From contig CAJXIK010000065.1 in NCBI GenBank assembly GCA_913054445.1, positions 1-9,216 of the forward strand: 9,216 nucleotides of DNA, read 5' to 3'. Within the stretch, counting starts at the first letter, position 1, and each line of letters opens with the position of its first letter. Both the position numbers and the translations under genes were made by a program. Source of the stretch: an uncultured Bermanella sp. (lineage in GTDB: Bacteria > Pseudomonadota > Gammaproteobacteria > Pseudomonadales > Oceanobacteraceae). Below are positions 1-6,091 of this stretch, piece after piece. The notes beneath the pieces are model-generated. The model did no database searches and was not told where the DNA came from. It worked only from the letters and a program-made list of their open reading frames with translations.

Positions 1-185
1 CGAACTCAGGTAGTGCCGATTGAGGTGTCTATGCTGGTAAGGGGTTTGCCGCCGCTATGGGCATGAATAGTAGTGCGCTCGAACTCAGGTAGTGCCGATT
101 GAGGTGTCTATGCTGGTAAGGGGTTTGCCGCCGCCATGGGCATGAATAGTAGTGCGCTTGAACTCAGGCAGTGCCAGTTGAGGTG
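1..185. repeat. 79-bp tandem repeat, about 2.3 copies, open at the left edge
   Basis: Copy one (1-79) and copy two (80-158) differ at a single base, T56 against C135. A third, partial copy runs from 159 to about 185 and has four mismatches before the similarity stops. Because the window begins exactly inside the array, more copies may lie to the left. The period is not a multiple of three, so no reading frame can run through the array unchanged, and each copy has stops in the frames I followed on both strands. It is therefore probably non-coding, although copy one alone is open from 1 to a TGA at 64-66. Near-identity of the two complete copies suggests recent duplication or ongoing homogenisation. 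I do not recognise the unit as a known repeat family. Confidence 0.9.
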
Positions 186-232
186 GTTGGCGGATTACTC
201 AGGTCTATTTTCTCCTTTTAGGGTAAATAGTT

Positions 233-261
233 TTGACATCCAACAGCCCCGTGCGTACCAT
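233..261 (+). promoter_or_regulatory. sigma70-type promoter of the yceD-rpmF-plsX operon
   Basis: A perfect -35 box TTGACA (233-238) is separated by 17 bp from TACCAT (256-261), which matches the -10 consensus at four of six bases. Transcription should begin near 267-269, directly at the yceD ATG (270). No Shine-Dalgarno sequence lies between promoter and start codon, so the transcript is predicted to be leaderless or to have a leader of one to three bases. The assignment rests on box quality, spacing and position only. Confidence 0.7.
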
Positions 262-269
262 GCCGCCCT

Positions 270-782
270 ATGAACCAAGGTTTATTTCCAGTACGTGTTG
301 ACCCACTAAAATGCTTAGAGCAAAACGCTGAATTTAGCGGCTCTATAGCGGTATCCAAGCTAGAACGCCTGCAAGGCTTTTTACAGGATGACAGTGGTGA
401 GGCCCAAGTTGAAATCCATTTTGGTCACGACGAACAGGGTACATCCTTGTTGTCTGGCCAGTGTCAAGCCCAAGTGCATATGACATGTCAGCGCTGCATG
501 AACCCGGTTGCGGTAGAGCTTAAGCATGATTTTGAGGTGGCGATCGTCGTCAGTGATGAAAAAGCCAAGCATCTGCCCAAACAGTATGAACCTATTATCT
601 ATGAAGGTAATTCTCTTGAATTGCTGCCAGTAATAGAAGATGAGCTAATTTTAAGCTTGCCCATGTTTGCCTATCATCAGCAATGCGATGATAACGAGCT
701 AACGGCGAAGGAAGAATTGGCACCGGTTGAAACAGAAGCGCCGAGCAATCCGTTCAGTGTGCTTGAGCAATTAAAGAAATAG
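270..782 (+). CDS. yceD: YceD/DUF177 family 23S rRNA accumulation protein
   Basis: This 170-residue protein belongs to the YceD (DUF177) family, a small cytoplasmic protein encoded next to ribosomal protein L32 in most bacteria and linked in E. coli to 23S rRNA accumulation; its molecular activity is not well defined. Visible family marks are the CxxC pair C73-C76 in CQRC, the acidic-hydrophobic stretch DELILSLP (124-131) and the C-terminal NPFSVLEQLKK (160-170). Length matches the family (about 170). The N-terminus aligns by eye with relatives from the first Met, which supports the ATG at 270 even though no Shine-Dalgarno lies upstream. It is the first gene of the operon, and rpmF follows after 12 nt. 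The divergent maf gene often found upstream is not visible in the window. Confidence 0.95.
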   Translation: MNQGLFPVRVDPLKCLEQNAEFSGSIAVSKLERLQGFLQDDSGEAQVEIHFGHDEQGTSLLSGQCQAQVHMTCQRCMNPVAVELKHDFEVAIVVSDEKAKHLPKQYEPIIYEGNSLELLPVIEDELILSLPMFAYHQQCDDNELTAKEELAPVETEAPSNPFSVLEQLKK

Positions 783-794
783 TAGGGGCGCCTC

Positions 795-974
795 ATGGCT
801 GTTCAAAAAAGTAAAAAATCTCGTTCACGTCGCGGCATGCGTCGTTCTCACGATGCACTAACCACTCGTGCATTGTCTATCGATCCTACATCAGGTGAAA
901 CACACGTTCGTCACCACGTGACTGCAGATGGTTTCTACCGTGGCCGTAAAGTACTAGACGTACAAGAAGGCTAA
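795..974 (+). CDS. rpmF: 50S ribosomal protein L32
   Basis: The 59-residue basic protein is the large-subunit ribosomal protein L32. The diagnostic block SKKSRSRRGMRRSHDAL occupies residues 6-22, and HHVTADGFYRGRKV (40-53) matches the C-terminal half of gammaproteobacterial L32. It contains no cysteines, so it is the zinc-independent form rather than the four-cysteine form found in some other bacteria. The start is supported by the purine-rich AGGGGC (783-788) seven bases before the ATG. It sits between yceD and plsX in the universal yceD-rpmF-plsX order, which ties ribosome production to lipid synthesis transcriptionally. The plsX start follows only 2 nt after its stop. Confidence 0.98.
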   Translation: MAVQKSKKSRSRRGMRRSHDALTTRALSIDPTSGETHVRHHVTADGFYRGRKVLDVQEG

Positions 975-976
975 TT

Positions 977-1975
977 ATGGTCACCATTGCAATCGATGCA
1001 ATGGGCGGGGACTTCGGTCCCCGCGTGACTGCCCCTGCGGTTGTCTCCTCCCTCGAAAAATTTCCCGATTTACACATCTTGTTATATGGCCACCGCGCCA
1101 AGCTAGACCCTTACCTCCTTCAGCACGTTAATCACTCTCGTCTCGATGTTATTCATACCGATGAACACGTCAGTAATGGTGAAAAAACCTCGGCCGCCTT
1201 ACGCAAGCGTCAATCTTCCATGCGGCTGGCGCTTGATGCGGTGCGTGACGAGCAGGCGCAGGCCATGGTGAGCGCGGGCAACACTGGTGCGTTGGTGGCG
1301 ATTTCCCGTTATGTATTGAAGACCCTGCTTGGCATCGACCGTCCGGCCCTCATTGCGCGCCTACCGAATGTACGAGGGTGTAGTTATGTGCTGGATTTGG
1401 GAGCGAATGTGGAATGTGATTCGGAGAATTTGCATCAATTTGCCTTGATGGGCAGCGCCTATGCCCGCGTGCTGGGCGCGGGTAAGTCGCCGCGAGTGGG
1501 GTTGCTCAATATCGGCAGCGAAGAGGTAAAGGGCAATGAAGAGATTCGCTTGGCCAGTGCCAGCCTAAAGGAAAGCGATGTGATCAACTATGTGGGCTAT
1601 GTGGAGGGGGATGACCTCTTTAAGGGTTTGGTCGATGTGGTGGTGACCAATGGTTTTGCCGGTAACATCGCCCTAAAAACCAGCGAAGGCTTTGCCATGT
1701 ATGTGATGCATCTCATTACCCGCGCCTTCTCTAGAAATCTGGTTACCCGCCTAGTGGGTTTGTTGGCCGTTCCCGTCTTAGAAAAGGTACGCCAAACCTT
1801 TGAGCCAGACTTGAAAAATAGCGGCGTCTTACTTGGGGTGCAGGGGGTGGTGGTGAAGAGCCATGGTAAATCCCAGCAGGCGGCTTTTTGCCAAGCCATC
1901 GAAAATGCCTATTTCTTGGCAAAAAATGATTTATTAGATCAAATTTCTGATCAACTGGATCAAGAAATAATTTAA
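977..1975 (+). CDS. plsX: Phosphate acyltransferase PlsX
   Basis: PlsX converts acyl-ACP and phosphate to acyl-phosphate, the acyl donor for PlsY in phospholipid synthesis; it is a peripheral membrane enzyme in characterised bacteria. The 332-residue length is normal for the family. Family motifs in order are DAMGGD (7-12), SAGNTGAL (99-106), LDLGANV (139-145), LLNIGSEE (176-183), VTNGFAGN (223-230) and GVLLGVQGVVVKSHGKS (283-299). The start is set by GAAGG inside the last codons of rpmF, six bases before the ATG; with only 2 nt between the genes, translation is probably coupled. In E. coli fabH comes next, but here a 125-nt gap leads directly to fabD, as in Pseudomonas. Confidence 0.98.
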   Translation: MVTIAIDAMGGDFGPRVTAPAVVSSLEKFPDLHILLYGHRAKLDPYLLQHVNHSRLDVIHTDEHVSNGEKTSAALRKRQSSMRLALDAVRDEQAQAMVSAGNTGALVAISRYVLKTLLGIDRPALIARLPNVRGCSYVLDLGANVECDSENLHQFALMGSAYARVLGAGKSPRVGLLNIGSEEVKGNEEIRLASASLKESDVINYVGYVEGDDLFKGLVDVVVTNGFAGNIALKTSEGFAMYVMHLITRAFSRNLVTRLVGLLAVPVLEKVRQTFEPDLKNSGVLLGVQGVVVKSHGKSQQAAFCQAIENAYFLAKNDLLDQISDQLDQEII

Positions 1976-2009
1976 CTCCCGGCTTTATGGGCTTTTCTGC
2001 CATTCTTTT

Positions 2010-2051
2010 TTGTTTTGTTACGGTTCTTCAATTATCCTGATTCGCCATAAT
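2010..2051 (+). promoter_or_regulatory. possible weak promoter upstream of fabD
   Basis: The plsX-fabD gap is A/T-rich and offers two weak candidates. TTGTTT (2010-2015) lies 17 bp before TATCCT (2033-2038), and a better -10-like box CATAAT (2046-2051) has no convincing -35 at the usual distance. Either would start RNA before both possible fabD start codons. No clear Rho-independent terminator for plsX is present, so fabD is probably also served by read-through. The evidence is box matching alone. Confidence 0.3.
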
Positions 2052-2100
2052 TTCCAACCGTGCAATGTTGGATGAACATAATTTTTTTGGAACACATCCA

Positions 2101-3021
2101 ATGTTTAAGAATGCAGTGGTTTTCCCGGGCCAGGGCTCACAGAGTGTGGGCATGTTGGCGGATGTTATTAATGAATACTCGGTGGCCAAAGACACTTTGG
2201 CGCAGGCCGATGAGAGTCTGGGCTTCTCCCTTAGTGAATTAATTTTAAACGGCCCGCAAGAGCAATTAAACAGCACCAACCATACTCAGCCCGCATTAGT
2301 TGCCGTCGAAGTGGCGCTGTGGCGCGCCCTAAATGGCGATGTTAAGGCAGATGTCATGGCAGGCCATAGCTTGGGTGAGTATTCGGCCTTGGTCTGTGCC
2401 GGTGCTCTGGATTATTCCGATGCGCTTAAGCTTGTGCGCAGACGTGGTGAACTCATGCAGAAAGCCGTTCCCAACGGCGTGGGTGGTATGGCTGCGATTC
2501 TGGGAATGGAGGATGCCTTAGTAGAAAAAATCTGTGCAGAGAGTGCTCAGGGTCAGGTGGTGCAGGCAGCTAACTATAATAGCCCAGGCCAGTTGGTGAT
2601 TGCCGGTAACGTCGAGGCGGTCGAGCGTGCGGTGCTGGCTTGTAAAGAAGCGGGTGCGCGTCGCGCCATGCTGCTGCCTGTAAGTGGCCCTTTTCATAGC
2701 GCTCTAATGCAGCCGGCTGCCCTCGAGTTTGCCGAGTATTTATCGGCGTTTAATATAAGCAAGCCGAGCATGCCAATACTGCAAAACGCCAGCAACGAGT
2801 TTATAACCGATCCGGCTGTGCTGCGCACGAATTTAATTAAACAAATAGATCACCCTGTGCGCTGGAGCGAAGCGGTCACGGCGTTGGCTGAAAATGGCGT
2901 CACTAGCATAACGGAAGTGGGTCCGGGTAAGGTTTTAACCGGCCTTAATAAGCGCATTAATAAATCCCTGAGCAGTCAGGCGATTCAATCATTGGATGCC
3001 ATTGCGGCGTTGAAGGTATAA
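2101..3021 (+). CDS. fabD: Malonyl-CoA:ACP transacylase FabD
   Basis: FabD moves malonyl from CoA to ACP, supplying the extender unit for fatty-acid synthesis in the cytosol. From the ATG at 2101 the protein is 306 residues, close to E. coli FabD (309). Active-site elements are all present: the oxyanion motif GQGSQ (10-14), nucleophile Ser90 in GHSLGEY, the malonate-binding arginine R115 in RRRGELM, catalytic His199 in GPFHS and Gln248. An in-frame ATG at 2065 would add 12 residues, but relatives begin just before the VFPGQGSQ block. TGGAAC lies about nine bases before 2101, while nothing ribosome-binding precedes 2065, so 2101 is preferred. fabG follows after 2 nt. Confidence 0.96.
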   Translation: MFKNAVVFPGQGSQSVGMLADVINEYSVAKDTLAQADESLGFSLSELILNGPQEQLNSTNHTQPALVAVEVALWRALNGDVKADVMAGHSLGEYSALVCAGALDYSDALKLVRRRGELMQKAVPNGVGGMAAILGMEDALVEKICAESAQGQVVQAANYNSPGQLVIAGNVEAVERAVLACKEAGARRAMLLPVSGPFHSALMQPAALEFAEYLSAFNISKPSMPILQNASNEFITDPAVLRTNLIKQIDHPVRWSEAVTALAENGVTSITEVGPGKVLTGLNKRINKSLSSQAIQSLDAIAALKV

Positions 3022-3023
3022 AC

Positions 3024-3749
3024 ATGGAAAAATCTATTGCAGTTGTAACGGGTGCCAGTCGCGGTATTGGCGCGGCCATTGCGCAATCATTGGTCGATGC
3101 GGGTTATTTTGTCATCGCCTCTGCTACCAGTGATAAAGGCGTTAGCGCCATCAAAGAAAAACTGGGCGAGAACGGCACCGCTTATGTTTTAAATTTATCG
3201 GACAAGGACAGTTGTCAGGCATTTTGCAAGCAGGCCACCGAGTTGGGCCCAGTTGCGGTGTTGGTAAATAATGCCGGTATCACTAAAGATACCCTAATGC
3301 TGCGCATGAAAGACGATGATTGGGACAGTGTTATCGAGACCAACCTCAGCGGTGCCTTCCGTATTACTAAGGGCATGCTTAAGGGCATGATGAAGAAGCG
3401 CTTCGGTCGCATCATTAACATCAGTTCGATCGTCGGGGCCATGGGTAACCCAGGTCAAGCTAACTACTGTGCCAGTAAGGCCGGTATCGAAGGTTTTACC
3501 CGCTCCTTGGCGCAAGAACTGGGCGCGCGTAACATCACCGTTAACGCCGTGGCTCCGGGCTTTATCGCCACCGACATGACGGATGCGCTCAGCGAAGAGC
3601 AAAAAAACGTGATGCTGGTGAATATTCCCATGGCGCGTCTAGGCCAACCACAAGAGGTGGCTAACACGGTGAAATTTCTAGCATCGGACGACGCTGCCTA
3701 TATTACAGGTCAGGTATTGCACGTAAATGGCGGCCTCAACATGGGCTAG
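3024..3749 (+). CDS. fabG: 3-oxoacyl-ACP reductase FabG
   Basis: FabG is the NADPH-dependent reductase that turns 3-ketoacyl-ACP into 3-hydroxyacyl-ACP in each elongation round. It is a 241-residue classical short-chain dehydrogenase: the cofactor motif TGASRGIG is at 9-16, NNAG at 82-85, catalytic Ser135 in ISSIVG, and Tyr148 and Lys152 in the YxxxK signature, followed by the PG motif in VAPGFIATDM (166-175). The C-terminal VLHVNGG is typical. Length matches E. coli FabG (244). AAGG in the last codons of fabD lies seven bases before the ATG, indicating coupled translation. It stands in the fabD-fabG-acpP order seen across gammaproteobacteria, which separates it from the many other SDR paralogues. 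Confidence 0.98.
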   Translation: MEKSIAVVTGASRGIGAAIAQSLVDAGYFVIASATSDKGVSAIKEKLGENGTAYVLNLSDKDSCQAFCKQATELGPVAVLVNNAGITKDTLMLRMKDDDWDSVIETNLSGAFRITKGMLKGMMKKRFGRIINISSIVGAMGNPGQANYCASKAGIEGFTRSLAQELGARNITVNAVAPGFIATDMTDALSEEQKNVMLVNIPMARLGQPQEVANTVKFLASDDAAYITGQVLHVNGGLNMG

Positions 3750-3767
3750 GCATGGCCCTCGTTTTTA

Positions 3768-3806
3768 GGGGCAAACCATTTAAATGGCTTGCCCCATTGA
3801 GATGGG
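3768..3806 (+). promoter_or_regulatory. overlapping hairpins between fabG and acpP
   Basis: Two stem-loops share bases. The first pairs GGGGCAA (3768-3774) with TTGCCCC (3789-3795) around an inner CCATTTAAATGG palindrome (3776-3787), giving a long stem with one A-C mismatch. The second pairs CCCAT (3793-3797) with ATGGG (3802-3806). They use the same CCC at 3793-3795, so both cannot be fully formed at once. Neither is followed by a U-run, so neither is a standard intrinsic terminator. Possible roles are RNA 3'-end protection or processing of the upstream fab message, or attenuation before acpP; these roles are inference. Confidence 0.55.
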
Positions 3807-3807
3807 C

Positions 3808-3835
3808 TTTACCCAAGATAAAAGAGGGGTATAAT
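3808..3835 (+). promoter_or_regulatory. acpP promoter
   Basis: A perfect -10 box TATAAT (3830-3835) stands 16 bp after TTTACC (3808-3813), which matches TTGACA at four of six positions. Transcription would begin near 3842, giving a leader of about 57 nt that ends in the ribosome-binding sequence AATAGGA six bases before the acpP ATG. The -10 is enclosed by an inverted repeat, AGGGG (3825-3829) and CCCCT (3839-3843), which could be an operator or only a local G/C-rich coincidence. A separate strong promoter fits the far higher demand for ACP than for the upstream enzymes. Confidence 0.75.
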
Positions 3836-3898
3836 GCCCCCCTTCAAAGAAACTACATCAGGGGCGTTAATCGCTCTAAATAATTAATAGGATAAGTT

Positions 3899-4132
3899 AT
3901 GAGCAGCATCGAAGAGCGCGTAAAAAAAGTTGTATGTGAGCAGTTAGGCGCTAAAGAAGAAGACGTAAAGGGTTCATCTCGTTTTGTTGATGACCTAGGT
4001 GCCGACTCTTTAGATACCGTTGAGTTGGTAATGGCGCTGGAAGAAGAATTCGAAACAGAAATTCCAGATGAAGATGCTGAGAAACTAACCTCTGTTCAAG
4101 AAGCCATCGACTTCGTAGTTGCAAACTCTTAA
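3899..4132 (+). CDS. acpP: Acyl carrier protein
   Basis: This 77-residue, strongly acidic protein is the acyl carrier protein of type II fatty-acid synthesis; it carries growing acyl chains on a 4'-phosphopantetheine arm and also feeds PlsX and lipid A synthesis. The attachment site is Ser37 in GADSLDTVEL, and the downstream helix-III region EEEFETEIPDEDAEKLT (48-64) is typical of AcpP. Length equals the usual 77-78 residues. The start is fixed by AATAGGA six bases upstream. It has its own promoter and a strong terminator, so it is probably expressed largely as a monocistronic message. fabF, the usual next gene, is absent: pabC begins 72 nt downstream. Confidence 0.98.
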   Translation: MSSIEERVKKVVCEQLGAKEEDVKGSSRFVDDLGADSLDTVELVMALEEEFETEIPDEDAEKLTSVQEAIDFVVANS

Positions 4133-4148
4133 TTAGAGCCGCGCAACA

Positions 4149-4179
4149 AAAAAAACCGCCTTAGATTGGCGGTTTTTTT
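4149..4179 (+). terminator. Rho-independent terminator after acpP
   Basis: AAAAAAACCGCC (4149-4160) and GGCGGTTTTTTT (4168-4179) form a perfect 12-bp stem around a seven-base loop. The C/G core is followed by seven T residues, the standard intrinsic terminator form. The A-run on the other arm makes it symmetrical, so it could act on both strands, though I see no convergent gene here. It begins 16 nt after the acpP stop. Some read-through probably feeds pabC, since no good separate pabC promoter is visible. Confidence 0.93.
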
Positions 4180-4204
4180 ATGCCTATAACACAAGGTTTA
4201 GCGT

Positions 4205-5038
4205 ATGTGGGTGATTGAAAACCGGCACTATCTAGGGCAAGTGACTAGCTGGAGTCGAGCCGAGCAGTTTGGCGACGGGGTATTTGAGACCCTGCTGATA
4301 ACCGACGGTGTCGCCCACGCATTAGCATGGCATGCTAAACGCTTGGGACATGGCCTACTGCGTCTTAATATATTGCCCCCAGCGGCAAATCTTGAACGCA
4401 TGCTCGGCGCTTACATCGATGAAATGATGGAGCATTCAGGCCTCAAAGATGGGGTTGTTAAAGTCATGGTGAGCCGTGGCAAGAGCGCCCGAGGCTATGG
4501 CTACGATGCGCAGACAGAGCCTTGTGTCACCGTATTTTTCTCCCCTTATATCCCCCCTAAAGATGCACTCTATGAGCATGGCATCGAGGTGCAAGTGTGC
4601 GCCACGCAATGTTCGATACAGCAGCAACTGGCAGGCCTTAAGCATTTAAACCGCTTGGAAAATGTTTTGGCAAAAAGTGAATTACGGGATGATTGCTTCG
4701 AAGGGCTCATGGGCAATTATTTGGGCCTGCTCATCGAGGGCACCATGAGTAATGTATTTTTTGAAAAAGAGGCGGCCCTCTACACCCCAGATTTATCCCT
4801 GTCTGGAGTAGAGGGGGTCATGCGCAGCCTGATTATGGAATACTGTCGAGGCAAAGGCATTGCTTTGCATGTGACGCACATTAAAATGGATGCGCTGACG
4901 CAATTTGCCAGCGCATTTGTGTGCAACAGCGTCATGGGCGTGTTGCCCATCAATACCTTAGCCGATCACCCCATGGCAATCGGCAGCATAACCCGGCAGT
5001 TACAAATGGCCATCCGCAGTGGAGATATTTATGCGTAA
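4205..5038 (+). CDS. pabC: Aminodeoxychorismate lyase
   Basis: PabC is the PLP-dependent lyase that splits 4-amino-4-deoxychorismate into p-aminobenzoate and pyruvate for folate synthesis. The 277-residue protein belongs to fold-type IV aminotransferases. The PLP-linking lysine is K146 in GLKHLNRLENVLAK, matching the same block around the catalytic lysine of E. coli PabC. Other family marks are FGDGVFETL (22-30), RGKSARGY (91-98) and the phosphate-binding EGTMSNVFF (179-187). AAGG lies eight bases before the ATG. Branched-chain or D-amino-acid aminotransferases are the alternatives from sequence alone, but the KHLNRLE block and position before mltG favour PabC. Its last eight bases overlap mltG. 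Confidence 0.93.
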   Translation: MWVIENRHYLGQVTSWSRAEQFGDGVFETLLITDGVAHALAWHAKRLGHGLLRLNILPPAANLERMLGAYIDEMMEHSGLKDGVVKVMVSRGKSARGYGYDAQTEPCVTVFFSPYIPPKDALYEHGIEVQVCATQCSIQQQLAGLKHLNRLENVLAKSELRDDCFEGLMGNYLGLLIEGTMSNVFFEKEAALYTPDLSLSGVEGVMRSLIMEYCRGKGIALHVTHIKMDALTQFASAFVCNSVMGVLPINTLADHPMAIGSITRQLQMAIRSGDIYA

Positions 5039-6074
5039 ACGAATGGGTCTCACCCTGAGTATGTTGTGTATTTGGGCATTTTCCATGGCCCTTTATGCCG
5101 CCTATATGCTGCATGAGACGTTGCAATTGGATGAGCCTGTGGTGGTGACCATGCAAAAAGGCAAACCCCTATCGAGTTTCTTCCATGAATTGGAAAAAAA
5201 TAACTGGATCGCAGATGCCCGTTGGATCATGTTGGTAGCCAAGTTAAGTGGTCAGGCGCATCTGGCCCGTGCCGGAGACTACCGGCTCACTTCCGCCATG
5301 AATGCCATGGATGTACTAACACTATTACTCAAGGGCAAAACCGTACAGTACAAGATCACGCTGGTGGAAGGGCAAACCATTAAAGAAACCCTACGGCGCA
5401 TTAAAAAACATGAAAAACTCAAGCAGGATCTCCCCGCCGACCTCAATAAACTCATGGCATTTTTGGCCTTAAGCGGGCACCCAGAAGGGCGTTTCTTTCC
5501 CGATACCTATCTGTTTGATGCCAACACCCGTGCCAGTGAAATTCTCGCACGGGCACAGGTGCGATTAGAGAGTGTCTTGGCTCAAGAGTGGCAAAAAAGA
5601 CAGCAAGCCTTGCCTTATAAAAATGCCTACGACGCTCTGATCATGGCCTCCATAGTGGAAAAAGAAACCGCCGCGGCCGACGAAAGAGAACAAATAGCCG
5701 GCGTTTTTGTGCGTCGTCTGCAAAAAAATATGCGCTTAGAGACCGACCCTACGGTCATATATGGCATGGGTGATCGTTACAAGGGCAACATTCGGCGTCG
5801 CCACCTTAAAGAAAAAACCGCTTACAATACCTACCGAATGAAGGGCTTGCCGCCCACCCCCATTGCCTTGGTAGGCCGTGAAGCCATTTATGCTGCGCTG
5901 CATCCGGCTGCGGGAAAGGAACTGTACTTTGTCGCCAAGGGCAATGGCCGTCATTATTTTTCGGCCACTCTGGGTGAGCACAACAAAGCGGTGCGTGAGT
6001 ATCAAATTAACCGTCGAGCGAAGCAGTATCGCTCCACTCCAGATCATCCAGATCATCCAGATCATCCAGATTAA
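5031..6074 (+). CDS. mltG: Endolytic murein transglycosylase MltG
   Basis: MltG is an inner-membrane lytic transglycosylase that cuts nascent glycan strands and is thought to set their length. From the ATG at 5031 it has 347 residues: basic MRKR, one transmembrane helix (about 6-25), then a periplasmic YceG domain with EGRFFPDTYLF, the catalytic glutamate (E210) in SIVEKET, and ETDPTVIYGM. The start choice rests on GGAG six bases upstream; an in-frame GTG at 5019 would add four residues but has no ribosome site. The start overlaps pabC by eight bases. The oddity is the end: after RSTP the protein finishes in repeated Asp-His-Pro units encoded by a 9-bp repeat, a tail I do not recall in E. coli MltG. 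Confidence 0.95.
   Translation: MRKRMGLTLSMLCIWAFSMALYAAYMLHETLQLDEPVVVTMQKGKPLSSFFHELEKNNWIADARWIMLVAKLSGQAHLARAGDYRLTSAMNAMDVLTLLLKGKTVQYKITLVEGQTIKETLRRIKKHEKLKQDLPADLNKLMAFLALSGHPEGRFFPDTYLFDANTRASEILARAQVRLESVLAQEWQKRQQALPYKNAYDALIMASIVEKETAAADEREQIAGVFVRRLQKNMRLETDPTVIYGMGDRYKGNIRRRHLKEKTAYNTYRMKGLPPTPIALVGREAIYAALHPAAGKELYFVAKGNGRHYFSATLGEHNKAVREYQINRRAKQYRSTPDHPDHPDHPD
6039..6071 (+). repeat. 9-bp in-frame tandem repeat at the mltG 3' end
   Basis: The unit CCAGATCAT occurs three times in full (6039-6065) and a fourth time as CCAGAT (6066-6071), immediately before the mltG stop codon. There are no mismatches. It encodes the C-terminal Pro-Asp-His run. A nine-base period keeps the frame when copies are gained or lost, so only the tail length would change. 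Each full unit contains one GATC, giving three Dam-type sites nine bases apart (6042, 6051, 6060). Confidence 0.95.
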
Positions 6075-6091
6075 TAGGTCGGCGAATCAGT

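Noticed and set aside
1..66. Open + frame ending at TGA 64-66 that might be the 3' end of an upstream gene
   Set aside because: It lies wholly inside repeat copy one, the same sequence recurs out of frame in copy two, and I do not recognise the 21 residues. It needs the left flank to judge.
1..185. CRISPR array or integron attC sites
   Set aside because: The 79-bp units are directly adjacent with no unique spacers, and the attC core sequences are not seen.
1976..2015. Intrinsic terminator after plsX
   Set aside because: GGC-TTTTCT-GCC before a T-rich run has only a three-base-pair stem, too weak to support a terminator call.
2065..2100. Longer fabD start at the in-frame ATG 2065
   Set aside because: It adds 12 residues that FabD relatives lack and has no ribosome site, whereas ATG 2101 places the VFPGQGSQ block at the usual distance from the N-terminus.
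4185..4190. TATAAC as a -10 box for a pabC promoter
   Set aside because: No -35 lies at a workable distance, and the predicted start would fall within or past the AAGG ribosome site, so read-through from acpP is more plausible.
5736..6065. 109-codon minus-strand frame with repeated Met-Ile-Trp under mltG
   Set aside because: It is the antisense shadow of the mltG 9-bp repeat and coding sequence, with no ribosome site or family similarity.
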